A program made the position numbers and the translations under genes. From contig NZ_CP033219.1 of the NCBI RefSeq assembly GCF_004006175.1, positions 2,170,001-2,234,000 of the forward strand: a DNA stretch of 64,000 nucleotides, written 5' to 3'. The notes beneath the pieces are model-generated. The model saw only the letters and a program-made list of their open reading frames with translations, searched no databases and was not told where the DNA came from. This DNA comes from Parasedimentitalea marina (GTDB lineage Bacteria > Pseudomonadota > Alphaproteobacteria > Rhodobacterales > Rhodobacteraceae). Positions 26,092 to 35,379 of this stretch are shown here, in pieces; the stretch's first letter is position 1, and each line of letters begins with the position of its first letter.

Positions 26092-29000
26092 TTATTCGGC
26101 TGGGGAAACAGTCTTGGCGGAACCTTTAACCCATTCCCGTAAGCCTTGCATAAAAGCGTAGAGAACAGGGATCAGGATGACCCCAACAACGGTGGCCATC
26201 AACATTCCACCAAAAACAGCAACCCCGATAGCCTGTTGGCTGGCGGCACCAGCGCCCGAGGCCATGAGAAGCGGTACAACTCCTAACAAGAAGGAAAAGG
26301 CTGTCATCATTACAGCCCTGAAGCGTTGGCGGCCAGCTTCATGTGCAGCCTCTTTGATTGACAACCCTGCGGCACGGCGCTCCATCGCAAATTCGACAAT
26401 GAGAATACCGTTCTTTGCCGCCATGCCAATCAACATGATCATGCCAATCTGCGTGTAGAGGTTGATGTCACTTCCGGTGACCGCAACTGCAACAACTGCG
26501 CCAAACATGGCTACGACCACAGAAAGCAGAATTGCGATTGGCATTGTCCAACTCTCGTATTGTGCCACAAGAAACAGGTAGGTGAACAAAATTGCCATAC
26601 CAAGAATAACAACAACCAGGCCGGAGGACGAAAGCTGTTGCTGCGCTGTGCCGGTCCATTCAAAACTATACCCCGGCGGCAATGCGGTTGCGGCCTCTTC
26701 TTGCATGACGCCGATAGCGTCGCCGGTGGACAATCCAGCGGCCGGTACAGCCGTTACAGTCGCTGAACGGAACATATTGTGGCGTTTCAAGATAACTGGC
26801 CCAAGGATGTTTTCAACATCGATTAAAGTAGAAAGCGGGACCATTTTACCGCTCTGCGAGCGGACATAAAGATTACCGATATCCTCAATCTTGTCTCGGT
26901 ACGATCCATCGGCCTGTACCATCACGCGATAAACGCGGCCGAATAGATTGAAATCATTGACGTAATACGAACCCAAATGGGCCTGCATGGTCAGGAAGAC
27001 CTCTGAGATTGAGACATCCAAAGTTTTCGCTTTCTCCCGGTCCAGATCCACGAAAACCTGCGGAACATTCGCCCGAAACGTGGTGTAGGATTGGCCAATT
27101 TCGCCCCGCTGGTTGGCAGCATAGACCAACGACCCGACTGCAGCCGCCAGATCCTGTGGCGTCCCACCAGCGGTTTGCTGTACCTCCATTTCAACGCCTG
27201 CTGACATTCCAAGACCAGAAATCGGCGGCGGGTTAAACGCAACAATGCTCGCTGCGGCTTCTGCATTTGCCAGGCCATATACTTGCTTTAATATGGATGT
27301 CGGGAACAGATCAGGTGTTTGACGTTCGTCCCATGGGTCCAAATTGATGATTATCATCGCACCGTTGGCGCTGGCCCCGTTCAACATACTGAAGCCGTTG
27401 ACCAGAATTGTGCTGTGTACGCCCGGAATTTGTTCGATTTGTTCATTGACCCGTTTGGTCACCACCTCGGTACGACCCAGGGCTGCAGCATCGGGGAGCT
27501 GGATGTCAACAAACAAATACCCATTGTCCTCGGCTGGTAAAAACCCTTTGGACGTTATCCCAAAAAGAGTCCCGGTTCCTGCATACATAGCAAGAACGAG
27601 CGCCACTGCCAGAAACGGCCATCTGAGCAACCGTCCCACGATACCAAGGTATCCGTTTCGCAAAATGTCGATAGCGCTTTCGAATTTGGCAAGTAACCCA
27701 GTTGGCGGCCCGGAGCGTGCCTTGAGCACCAGGCCACATAGGGCTGGCGATAGGGTTAATGCATTGATGGAGGAGATAACAACTGCCACCGAAATCGTCA
27801 CCGCGAATTGCGAAAACAATTCACCACTAATCCCTGGCATAAAGGTAACTGGGACAAAAACAGCCAATAAAACCAAGGTCGTTGCAATCACCGGCCCGGT
27901 GATCTGCCCCATCGCCTTGCGAGTTGCGTCGCTTGGGTTCAGCCCTTCTTCGGCGATCAAACGCTCGACGTTTTCCACCACAATAATGGCGTCGTCTACC
28001 ACAATGCCGATTGCTAGAACCAAAGCAAACAAAGAAATCGTATTGAGCGACATCCCCAGCAAAAGCAAAAATGCGAATGTTCCGATCAATGACACCGGAA
28101 TGGCCACCGCAGGAATAATGGTCGCGCGCCATGAGCCAAGAAAGACAAAGACCACCGATACAACCAGAATAAATGCAAGAACCAGTGTCGAAATAACATC
28201 CGCAAGCGATTGCTCGACAAAATCAGTGGTGTTGAACGGAACGGAATAAATCACATCTTCCGGAAACGACATCGCCAGCCGGTCTAGTTCGGCCAATACT
28301 GCGGCTGAGACAGCCAAGGCGTTGGCTCCTGGGGCCTGATATACAGCAAGGATAGTGGCTTCGCTTCCATCGTAAAACCCTGACGTACTGTAGTTCGAGG
28401 CTCCCAATTCGACGGTCGCCACATCACGAACGCGAACCGTGCTGCCAGCCTCACCTGTTCTGATGACAATATCACCAAATTCATCAACTGACGTCAGGCG
28501 GCCTTTGGACTTGATTGTATACTGAAAGGTTTGATCACCTGGAACCGGTGGCGCACCGATCTGGCCAGCAGATACTTCAAGGTTCTGCTCTTTTACGGCA
28601 TTGATCAGATCCCCCGGGGTAATGCCCAAAGCGGCCATCTTTTCCGGGTTCATCCAAATCCGCATCGAGTAACTAAGACTGTTAAGGATGTCTGCCTTAC
28701 CAACTCCGGCAACGCGACTTAGCGCATCTTTAATATTGATCTCAGCGTAATTGGACAAAAACAGATCGTCATAGGTGGCGTTTGGCGAGGTCAAAGTAGC
28801 AACCAGCAACATGTTTGTCGAACTTTTCTGTGTCACAACGCCCGACGATGTTACTTCTGCCGGTAGGCTGGACAAGGCCTGAGCAACGCGGTTTTGCACG
28901 TTAACCGAAGCAATATCTGGGTCCGTTCCAACCTCGAATGTGACCGAAAGCGAATAGCTGCCAGTATCTGACGAGCTTGACGACATATAAATCATGTCAT

Positions 29001-29220
29001 CAACGCCGTTGACCTGAGCTTCAATTGGAGCAGCTACGCTTTTTTCGACGGTTTCCGCATTGGCGCCGGTGTAGCTGGCTGTGACGCTCACCACTGGTGG
29101 CGTGATATCAGGGAACTGAGCCACCGGGAGAGCCATATAACCAATCAGGCCCATGATCGTCAGGACCATTGATATAACGATCGCAAACTTGGGGCGTGAA
29201 ATGAACAGGGATGAGAACAT
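26092..29220 (-). CDS. RND efflux pump inner-membrane transporter (HAE1/AcrB family)
   Basis: This 1042-residue proton-driven drug or solute exporter starts MFSSLFISRPKFAIVISMVL and has the RND layout: TM1, a large periplasmic porter loop, TM2-TM6, a second porter loop, and TM8-TM12. Family signatures include GVDDMIYMSSSSSDTGSYSL and the proton-relay Asp pair in the TM4 segment LAIGIVVDDAIIVVENVER. The GXXXD segment near the end of TM10-11 is GMAAKNGILIVEFAMERR. It begins three bases after the adaptor gene stop, in one operon. No outer-membrane TolC-type gene and no local regulator are present, so it must share a channel encoded elsewhere. Confidence 0.95.
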   Translation of the reverse strand: MFSSLFISRPKFAIVISMVLTIMGLIGYMALPVAQFPDITPPVVSVTASYTGANAETVEKSVAAPIEAQVNGVDDMIYMSSSSSDTGSYSLSVTFEVGTDPDIASVNVQNRVAQALSSLPAEVTSSGVVTQKSSTNMLLVATLTSPNATYDDLFLSNYAEINIKDALSRVAGVGKADILNSLSYSMRIWMNPEKMAALGITPGDLINAVKEQNLEVSAGQIGAPPVPGDQTFQYTIKSKGRLTSVDEFGDIVIRTGEAGSTVRVRDVATVELGASNYSTSGFYDGSEATILAVYQAPGANALAVSAAVLAELDRLAMSFPEDVIYSVPFNTTDFVEQSLADVISTLVLAFILVVSVVFVFLGSWRATIIPAVAIPVSLIGTFAFLLLLGMSLNTISLFALVLAIGIVVDDAIIVVENVERLIAEEGLNPSDATRKAMGQITGPVIATTLVLLAVFVPVTFMPGISGELFSQFAVTISVAVVISSINALTLSPALCGLVLKARSGPPTGLLAKFESAIDILRNGYLGIVGRLLRWPFLAVALVLAMYAGTGTLFGITSKGFLPAEDNGYLFVDIQLPDAAALGRTEVVTKRVNEQIEQIPGVHSTILVNGFSMLNGASANGAMIIINLDPWDERQTPDLFPTSILKQVYGLANAEAAASIVAFNPPPISGLGMSAGVEMEVQQTAGGTPQDLAAAVGSLVYAANQRGEIGQSYTTFRANVPQVFVDLDREKAKTLDVSISEVFLTMQAHLGSYYVNDFNLFGRVYRVMVQADGSYRDKIEDIGNLYVRSQSGKMVPLSTLIDVENILGPVILKRHNMFRSATVTAVPAAGLSTGDAIGVMQEEAATALPPGYSFEWTGTAQQQLSSSGLVVVILGMAILFTYLFLVAQYESWTMPIAILLSVVVAMFGAVVAVAVTGSDINLYTQIGMIMLIGMAAKNGILIVEFAMERRAAGLSIKEAAHEAGRQRFRAVMMTAFSFLLGVVPLLMASGAGAASQQAIGVAVFGGMLMATVVGVILIPVLYAFMQGLREWVKGSAKTVSPAE

Positions 29221-29223
29221 GAT

Positions 29224-30384
29224 TTATTCTCCAGCCTGGCTGGCGAGCACTGGATCGACTTCGGCACCGGGACGGATACGTTGCAGACCTTCAACGACAA
29301 CAGTCTCACCGTCTTTAAGACCATCGTTCACGATAATGCTGGTGCCAACAACATCGCCCGTCTCAATATAGCGTTGCTGAACCATTTTTTGTTCATCAAC
29401 CACCAGCACAAATGTACCTTGTTGATCTCGTTGAATCGCAGCCTGACTTATAACAATGCGATCGACTGGCTTTTGGGATTCCAGGCCCACTGTCAAATAG
29501 GACCCATCTATAATCCAACGATTTTCATTTTTGAATTCAGCCCTCACAGTGATCGCGCCGGTGGTCGGGTCAATTCGGTTGTCCGCAAAAGCAATAGTCC
29601 CGCGTTCGTCCAATTCGTCCCCGTTGGGCAACACGACAAACACTTCGATTAGTCGCTTTTGCTCTTCTTCCGTAGCCGCATCCTGTTGAACCTTCTGTAA
29701 AACTCCAACGAACTGCTTTTCGTTGAGCGCAAAGGACACATAAATCGGTGCTTCCCGTACGAGGTTTACCAGCGAACTGCTGCCTGGCCCGACAACGTCA
29801 CCCACACTCACTTCTACCCGGCCAATGCGACCAGAAAACGGGGCGTGAACTTCGGTATAGCTTAAATCCAGTTCGGCTTGTTGAATTGCCGCTTTGGCCG
29901 ACCGCACCTCGGCTTCGGCCACTTTTTCATTGGCCCGCGACGTATCACGCTCGGCTTCGGGGACTGCCCCGCGCGACAGGAGTTCCTCTTTACGAGCAAG
30001 TTCCAACGACGTCAGGTGAAGATTGGCCTCAGCTTTTGCCAGGTCAGCCTTACGTGCTTCCAGCGTTGCCTCATAGGCGCTGCGCTCGATCCGAAACATC
30101 AGGTCGCCCTCTTGGACGTTTGCCCCATCCGCGATCAATACCTCCTCAAGGAAACCATTGACCCGTGCAATAACATTCACTTTGTCAATTGCCTCACCTC
30201 GACCAATGAAGGTTTCGGAATTCCGCAAAGGTTTAGTCACCGCAGACATAACTGAAACTTTTGGCGGTGGTGCTTCCTGCGCCAGAGCAACTGGTGAGAC
30301 ACTGAGAGTCAACGCAGTGCTAAGTACTGCAATTTTTGCAGCAAACCTGCGATTTGAAAAAAGTGGACTAACTAATTTTTGCAT
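29224..30384 (-). CDS. RND efflux periplasmic adaptor (membrane fusion protein)
   Basis: This 386-residue AcrA/MexA-type adaptor bridges the RND pump to an outer-membrane channel. A signal peptide spans residues 1-35 (...SVSPVALAQ) and has no lipobox Cys, so it is probably not a lipoprotein. The biotinyl-lipoyl halves (VNVIARVNGFLEEVLIADGANVQEGDLMFRI and APFSGRIGRVEVSVGDVVGPG) flank an alpha-hairpin (about 85-150), followed by beta-barrel and membrane-proximal domains. The start at 30384 has AGAGGC upstream; ATGs at 30399 and farther are less suitable because they would displace the signal. It is first in the operon with the pump gene. Confidence 0.92.
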   Translation of the reverse strand: MQKLVSPLFSNRRFAAKIAVLSTALTLSVSPVALAQEAPPPKVSVMSAVTKPLRNSETFIGRGEAIDKVNVIARVNGFLEEVLIADGANVQEGDLMFRIERSAYEATLEARKADLAKAEANLHLTSLELARKEELLSRGAVPEAERDTSRANEKVAEAEVRSAKAAIQQAELDLSYTEVHAPFSGRIGRVEVSVGDVVGPGSSSLVNLVREAPIYVSFALNEKQFVGVLQKVQQDAATEEEQKRLIEVFVVLPNGDELDERGTIAFADNRIDPTTGAITVRAEFKNENRWIIDGSYLTVGLESQKPVDRIVISQAAIQRDQQGTFVLVVDEQKMVQQRYIETGDVVGTSIIVNDGLKDGETVVVEGLQRIRPGAEVDPVLASQAGE

Positions 30385-30434
30385 TACTGCGCCTCTCATT
30401 TGGCATCCAACAGGCGGCAGCCTATACATTCAAA

Positions 30435-30462
30435 AATATATATTGTGGATACGCGGAATCAA
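30435..30462 (-). promoter_or_regulatory. Possible promoter of the RND efflux operon
   Basis: On the minus strand, TTGATT and TATATT are separated by 16 bases, about 50 bases before the adaptor start codon. The flanking AT-rich tract is otherwise unremarkable. This is a match by eye. Confidence 0.35.
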
Positions 30463-30565
30463 TTTGTCCCCATGTTTACCGAGCGGGCAGACAACCGCAA
30501 GAAACCAGACCTCTAAAAGGTAAAAAACTTCATTTGAATGCCCTAAAGAAACGCGCCTTTACAGC

Positions 30566-32086
30566 TCATTTCGCGATGTGTTGACGCAGCTCCGTCTTAA
30601 CGACCTTACCATAGTTGTTCTTAGGCAGAGCCGTCAGAACGACGTAGTCCTTCGGTCGTTTAAAACGGGCAATATTTGCGATGCAATGGGCGTCCAGCGC
30701 AGCCGCGTCCACCTGTTGGCCATCAGCAGAGACAATACAGGCAACAACTTCTTCACCCCATTCGGCGTGTGGGCGTCCCACAACAGCGACCTCTGCAACG
30801 CTCGCATGACCCAACAAGATCTCTTCTACCTCACGCGGGTAGATGTTTGACCCTCCGGAAATGATCATATCCTTGGATCGGTCATGCAAGGTCAGAAAAC
30901 CATCTTCGTCTAAGACGCCCATGTCGCCAGTCCACAACCAACCATCCCGAATGGTTTGCTGACTTGCATCGGAATTGTTCCAGTACCCTGACATCACAGC
31001 CGGACCGCTGACCACGATCTCGCCAATCTCCCCTGTTGGTAAGGTGGTGCCATCCCGATCGACGACCGAAACACGGCTGACCATTTGCTGTCGCCCAACG
31101 CTGGCCAATCTTTGGCGCCACCGCGGGTGGTTTCGATCTGCGACCGTCTCGCGAGGCAATACAGTAATCGCCATCGGGCATTCACCCTGGCCATAAATTT
31201 GCACAAACCGAGGCCCCATAACTTCGACGGCCTCTGTGATGTCAGCTAGATACATAGGGCCACCTGCGTAAATAATAGACACCAACCCGTCACCACTTGC
31301 ACCGCTCGCATTGGCGTAGTCCACCATTCGCCGTACCATCGTGGGGGCAGCAAACATCGAAACACGATCAAACTGGGCAGCAAGATCAAAAATCTCTGCT
31401 GGTTCAAACCCCTCGGACGCGGGACAAATATGGCGACCACCTGCAATCACATGCAAGAAGTTATAAATACCGGCACCGTGGCTCATTGGAGCGGCATAAA
31501 GGGTTGAATCTGCACGACAATGCGACCCAACTCCAGCAAGGTATCCGGTTATCATCGCCATCATATTGCCAGCACTGATCATCACGCCTTTTGGACGCCC
31601 CGTTGTACCCGATGTGTAGAACAACCAAATCATGTCACTCGCAGAGACCGCAGCCGGTTCGGCTTGTCCAGACACATTATAGAGGTCAGAAAAGCTATCC
31701 TCCCCGGCAATAATCACTTCTTCAAGGCAGTTTGGCCTGATGGCGTCCAATCCCGCGGCGTTAGAGGCCGAGGCAAATACCACCCTAGAGCCGGAATTCT
31801 CGATGATCCAAGCGGCTTCCTTGGCGTGGAGCTTTGCGTTAATCGGCACCGCGACCGCTCCGGCCCACCAGATACCGTACAAAGCCTCAAGGTATTCCGT
31901 TCTGTTCTGCATCAGGATGGCCACTCGGTCGCCAGCACATATGCCGCGTTGGCCCAATGCACCGGCAATAGAGGCGGCTCGATGTGCGAAAGTTCCATAA
32001 TCCGCCGTGAGCACTGTCCCGCAAAACAACGCCGGTGCTTCGGGAGAGGATTTCGCGGTGCTTAACAGCCATTCAGCAGGATTCAT
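30566..32086 (-). CDS. AMP-forming acyl-CoA synthetase/ligase
   Basis: This 506-residue member of the ANL superfamily activates a carboxylic acid as an acyl-adenylate and then a CoA thioester. Motifs present are the P-loop LFYTSGTTGRPKG (155-167), then YGQGECPM, GWLWTGDMGVLDEDGFL, the hinge region DRSKDMIISGGSNIYPREVEE and the C-terminal catalytic Lys in KNNYGKVVKTEL. Its size and motifs suit medium/long-chain or aryl acids, but the substrate is not predictable here. AGGAAGG precedes the ATG. It stands alone: its start faces mtnA divergently and its end lies about 180 bases before the RND operon. Confidence 0.9.
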   Translation of the reverse strand: MNPAEWLLSTAKSSPEAPALFCGTVLTADYGTFAHRAASIAGALGQRGICAGDRVAILMQNRTEYLEALYGIWWAGAVAVPINAKLHAKEAAWIIENSGSRVVFASASNAAGLDAIRPNCLEEVIIAGEDSFSDLYNVSGQAEPAAVSASDMIWLFYTSGTTGRPKGVMISAGNMMAMITGYLAGVGSHCRADSTLYAAPMSHGAGIYNFLHVIAGGRHICPASEGFEPAEIFDLAAQFDRVSMFAAPTMVRRMVDYANASGASGDGLVSIIYAGGPMYLADITEAVEVMGPRFVQIYGQGECPMAITVLPRETVADRNHPRWRQRLASVGRQQMVSRVSVVDRDGTTLPTGEIGEIVVSGPAVMSGYWNNSDASQQTIRDGWLWTGDMGVLDEDGFLTLHDRSKDMIISGGSNIYPREVEEILLGHASVAEVAVVGRPHAEWGEEVVACIVSADGQQVDAAALDAHCIANIARFKRPKDYVVLTALPKNNYGKVVKTELRQHIAK

Positions 32087-32316
32087 ATCATTGCCTTCCT
32101 GTGTACATCCCTAGTGTATGAAATGTCAGGGAACCCGGGCAACTGTAGCAACAGGGCGATGCAGAACAAGTATGTACCAACCTGTTATCCAATTACCCTA
32201 CGTTCCATCATGACCCCAAACTGATATCAAATCGGACACTATAGTCTTGGCCTCAAATGAATTTTGGGTCACCCTTAAACCAAATCCATTATCAGGCAGA
32301 CGAAAGAGGTCCTATC

Positions 32317-33417
32317 GTGAAGGTAAACGGAACACACTACCGCTCGTTGTGGTGGGATGCGGACAAAGACGCGCTGCAAATTATTGACCAACGATGGTTG
32401 CCCCATGAATTTCGCGTTCTGCAGGTCAACAGCCTCAAAGACTTTGCCGATGCCATTGTTGAAATGCGGGTACGTGGAGCGCCATTGATCGGTGTCACAG
32501 CGGCCTATGGAATGGCACATGCCATGCGACTGGACCCGTCAGATGCAGCAATGGATCAAGCTTGGGAATACCTGGATGCCACACGGCCCACCGCAATTAA
32601 CCTGCGCTGGGCCCTAAACCGAAGCCGCAACATATTGCGGGGCGTTACGCCTAAAGACCGCGCATCAGTTGCGCTGAAACTTGCTCATGACTTGGCGGAC
32701 GAGGACGTCGAAATCAACCGTAAGATTGGCATTCACGGACTTGAACTTATTAGAAAAATTTCCAATTCCAAGCCGTCTGGCGAGCCCGTAAGACTGTTGA
32801 CCCACTGCAACGCAGGATGGCTAGCGACCGTGGATTGGGGGACAGCCACCAGCCCGATGTATCACGCCCATGACGCCGAAATCCCTATTCATGTTTGGGT
32901 CGATGAAACCCGACCGCGCAATCAGGGCGCTTTGACAGCCTGGGAGCTGGGCAGTCACGGCATCAGTCACAGTTACATCACGGACAACGCGGGCGGGCAC
33001 CTTATGCAGCATGGTCAGGTGGACCTTGTGATCACCGGTACAGACCGCACCACCCGGCGCGGCGACGTGTGCAACAAGATTGGCACTTACCTCAAGGCAT
33101 TGGCGGCACAGGATAACAATATTCCCTTCTATGTCGCCCTTCCCTCGCCCACAATCGACTGGAGCGTTGACGATGGTGTCGCTGAAATTCCAATCGAAGA
33201 GCGCAGTGGCGTTGAGATCACCCATGTGCAGGGCAAGATGGCAGATGGCAGCCTTGGCACCACTCAAGTGACCCCCGATGGCACATTGGGCGGAAACCCA
33301 GCCTTTGATGTGACTCCGAACCGTCTGGTCACAGGGTTAATCACTGAGCGTGGCGTCTGCGATGCCAGCACAGAGGGTTTATCGACACTGTTTCCCGATC
33401 TGGTGAATGCGCCGTGA
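32317..33417 (+). CDS. mtnA: S-methyl-5-thioribose-1-phosphate isomerase MtnA
   Basis: This 366-residue enzyme isomerises methylthioribose-1-phosphate, and in some bacteria deoxyribose-1-phosphate analogues, to the ribulose form. Landmarks are VRGAPLIGVTAAYG, LTHCNAGWLATVDWGTATSP with the catalytic Cys, DETRPRNQGALTAWELG, and GTDRTTRRGDVCNKIGTY with the catalytic Asp. I chose the GTG at 32317 because it has AAGAGG upstream and yields the family N-terminus (KVNGTHYRSLWW); an in-frame ATG at 32257 would add 20 residues. The next gene, a class II aldolase, overlaps its stop, pointing to the MtnA-aldolase shunt rather than the full methionine salvage cycle. Confidence 0.92.
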   Translation: MKVNGTHYRSLWWDADKDALQIIDQRWLPHEFRVLQVNSLKDFADAIVEMRVRGAPLIGVTAAYGMAHAMRLDPSDAAMDQAWEYLDATRPTAINLRWALNRSRNILRGVTPKDRASVALKLAHDLADEDVEINRKIGIHGLELIRKISNSKPSGEPVRLLTHCNAGWLATVDWGTATSPMYHAHDAEIPIHVWVDETRPRNQGALTAWELGSHGISHSYITDNAGGHLMQHGQVDLVITGTDRTTRRGDVCNKIGTYLKALAAQDNNIPFYVALPSPTIDWSVDDGVAEIPIEERSGVEITHVQGKMADGSLGTTQVTPDGTLGGNPAFDVTPNRLVTGLITERGVCDASTEGLSTLFPDLVNAP

Positions 33418-34076
33418 CCGTCCCGTATCAGGACACCTCTGAACTCCGGCAGGCAGTCATCGACGCCTGCCTTTCACTGAATAACCTGGGTATCAACCAG
33501 GGCACGTCGGGGAACATCTCTGTTCGGGTTGAGGATCAGATGCTGATTACCCCATCCGGCATCGCCTACGACTGCCTGTCACCGGATATGCTTGTTTCGA
33601 TGCCACTAGATGGACGTGCAACGACTCTTGGCCAGTTGAAACCTTCGACCGAGTGGCGGTTTCACCAGTCCATTCTGCTCTCGAAACCACATATGCACGC
33701 CGTTGTTCACGCACATCCGGTCTATTGCACGGCTTTGGCCATGAACCACCAGGAGATCCCGGCCTGCCATTACATGGTTGCGGCTTTTGGCGGCAACTCT
33801 GTTCCGTTGGCCGATTATGCTATTTTTGGCAGCGAGGCGCTGTCCAACAATCTAGATAAAGCCTTGGCAGACCGTCATGGCTGCCTCATGGCTAACCACG
33901 GCGCAGTAGTAACCGGCGAGACGCTGGAAAAGGCAATGTGGCGTATGGTCGAGTTGGAAACTTTGGCAAAAGGCTATGTGACTAGCCTGTCCATTGGCCA
34001 CCCTCAGCTTCTAAGCGACCCAGAAATAGAAGAAGTTTTACGGGCGTTCTCAAATTATGGCGCCCAAAATAAATGA
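33414..34076 (+). CDS. Class II (FucA-type) aldolase, probable methylthio/deoxyribulose-1-phosphate aldolase
   Basis: This 220-residue zinc aldolase starts at a GTG that overlaps the mtnA stop codon. The active site is intact: Glu80 (KPSTEWRFH), zinc ligands His99 and His101 (VHAHP) and His162 (MANHGAVV), plus the GTSGNISVR phosphate loop at about 30-38. Similar enzymes paired with MtnA (Ald2 in Rhodospirillum rubrum and some E. coli) split methylthioribulose-1-phosphate or 5-deoxyribulose-1-phosphate into dihydroxyacetone phosphate and an aldehyde. MtnB, the dehydratase of classic salvage, is a structural relative and cannot be fully excluded from sequence alone. Confidence 0.85.
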   Translation: MTVPYQDTSELRQAVIDACLSLNNLGINQGTSGNISVRVEDQMLITPSGIAYDCLSPDMLVSMPLDGRATTLGQLKPSTEWRFHQSILLSKPHMHAVVHAHPVYCTALAMNHQEIPACHYMVAAFGGNSVPLADYAIFGSEALSNNLDKALADRHGCLMANHGAVVTGETLEKAMWRMVELETLAKGYVTSLSIGHPQLLSDPEIEEVLRAFSNYGAQNK

Positions 34077-34285
34077 TAATAATTGTGTTATTTCAATCAG
34101 TTACTAATTACACCTCATGCAATTGAATGAAGTGATCGCATTACGCGCGCATTACGATCAAAATTCCAACCTTATCTCCTTGTAATTGTTTTAATTTCGT
34201 TTCACCTTTGCATGCATACAAACGGAAACAGTAACATCTTTCTGTCTCGTACCTACTAAATGCGTCTCTTCGGAGGGAAATATCA

Positions 34286-35335
34286 ATGCAAGACCCGCTG
34301 ATTTTCGACGGCCATAATGATGTGTTGTTGCGCCTGCATCAAGGCGATGTCAGCGCAGGGTTGGACGGTTTTCAAGGTGCTGGTGGACGCCATATCGATC
34401 TGGAAAAGGCCCGGACCGGTGGGTTTGGTGGTGGTTTTTTCGCCATTTATGTTCCCGGAGAACACAGCCACACCAACGACATGGATGAGATGTTAAAGCC
34501 CAGCTACGACTTGCCGCTTCCGCCTCAGGTCGAATGGGATATCGCGTCCAAAGTGGCGCTGTCGCAAGCCTCTAGTCTAATCAAACTAGAGAGAGACGGC
34601 GCACTAAAAATATGCCGTACCACCACAGAAATTCAAGATTGCATGACACATGGCTTGATGGCCGCTGTAATGCACATGGAAGGGGCCGAAGCCATTGACC
34701 CCGATTTTCATACACTTGATGTGTTGTATCAGGCCGGGTTGCGCTCGCTTGGTCCGGTGTGGAGCCGTCCAACGATTTTTGCCCATGGCGTACCATTTCG
34801 TTTTCCCAGCACACCAGATACCGGCCCGGGACTGACCGACGATGGCGTTAGATTAATTCGCAAATGCAATGATTTAGGTGTCATGGTTGATCTATCTCAC
34901 CTGAACGAGGCAGGGTTTTGGGATGTGGCACAAATCAGCACAAAACCGCTGGTTGCTACCCATTCCAACGCCTATGAGCTATGCCCTCATAGCCGCAACT
35001 TGACCAATCACCAATTGCACGCAATCCGCGACAGCGACGGAATGGTCGGTCTGAATTTCGCCGTCGCCTTTTTGCGTTCAGACGGAAGGATGATCGAAGA
35101 CACACCTATTTCGGCAATGTTGACTCATCTTGATTACTTGATTGAGAATCTTGGAGAAGATCGAGTTGGCCTGGGCTCTGATTTTGACGGTGCTGTCGTG
35201 CCCGCAGGGATCAAAACCATCGCCGGCTTGCCAAACTTGCGCTCTGCGATGCGAAACCACGGTTATGACGACCCACTAATAAAGAAACTCTGCCATCAAA
35301 ATTGGCTGCGTGTTCTCGACCTGACCTGGACGTAA
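34286..35335 (+). CDS. Membrane/renal dipeptidase-type peptidase (M19)
   Basis: This 349-residue zinc dipeptidase of family M19 has ligands HND near the N-terminus (His10, Asp12), the bridging Glu in MHMEGAEAI, and His residues in VDLSHLNEAGF, VATHSNAYELCPHSRN. GLGSDFDGA near the C-terminus supplies a final acidic residue. No signal peptide is seen, so it acts in the cytoplasm. GGAGGGA precedes the ATG. It lies 44 bases upstream of a dipeptide-type ABC importer operon, so it most likely hydrolyses the imported dipeptides, perhaps including ones with D-residues, which this family tolerates. Confidence 0.92.
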   Translation: MQDPLIFDGHNDVLLRLHQGDVSAGLDGFQGAGGRHIDLEKARTGGFGGGFFAIYVPGEHSHTNDMDEMLKPSYDLPLPPQVEWDIASKVALSQASSLIKLERDGALKICRTTTEIQDCMTHGLMAAVMHMEGAEAIDPDFHTLDVLYQAGLRSLGPVWSRPTIFAHGVPFRFPSTPDTGPGLTDDGVRLIRKCNDLGVMVDLSHLNEAGFWDVAQISTKPLVATHSNAYELCPHSRNLTNHQLHAIRDSDGMVGLNFAVAFLRSDGRMIEDTPISAMLTHLDYLIENLGEDRVGLGSDFDGAVVPAGIKTIAGLPNLRSAMRNHGYDDPLIKKLCHQNWLRVLDLTWT

Positions 35336-35379
35336 CATCGACCGGGTCCAAATACTTAAAACCAAAAGGGAGTAATAAT

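Noticed and set aside
32257..32316. The upstream ATG as mtnA start
   Set aside because: The extra 20 residues do not match the family N-terminus as I remember it, and the GTG at 32317 has a better ribosome-binding site.
32087..32316. A SAM-type riboswitch before mtnA
   Set aside because: No recognisable SAM-II or SAM-I core sequence or pseudoknot could be traced in this gap.
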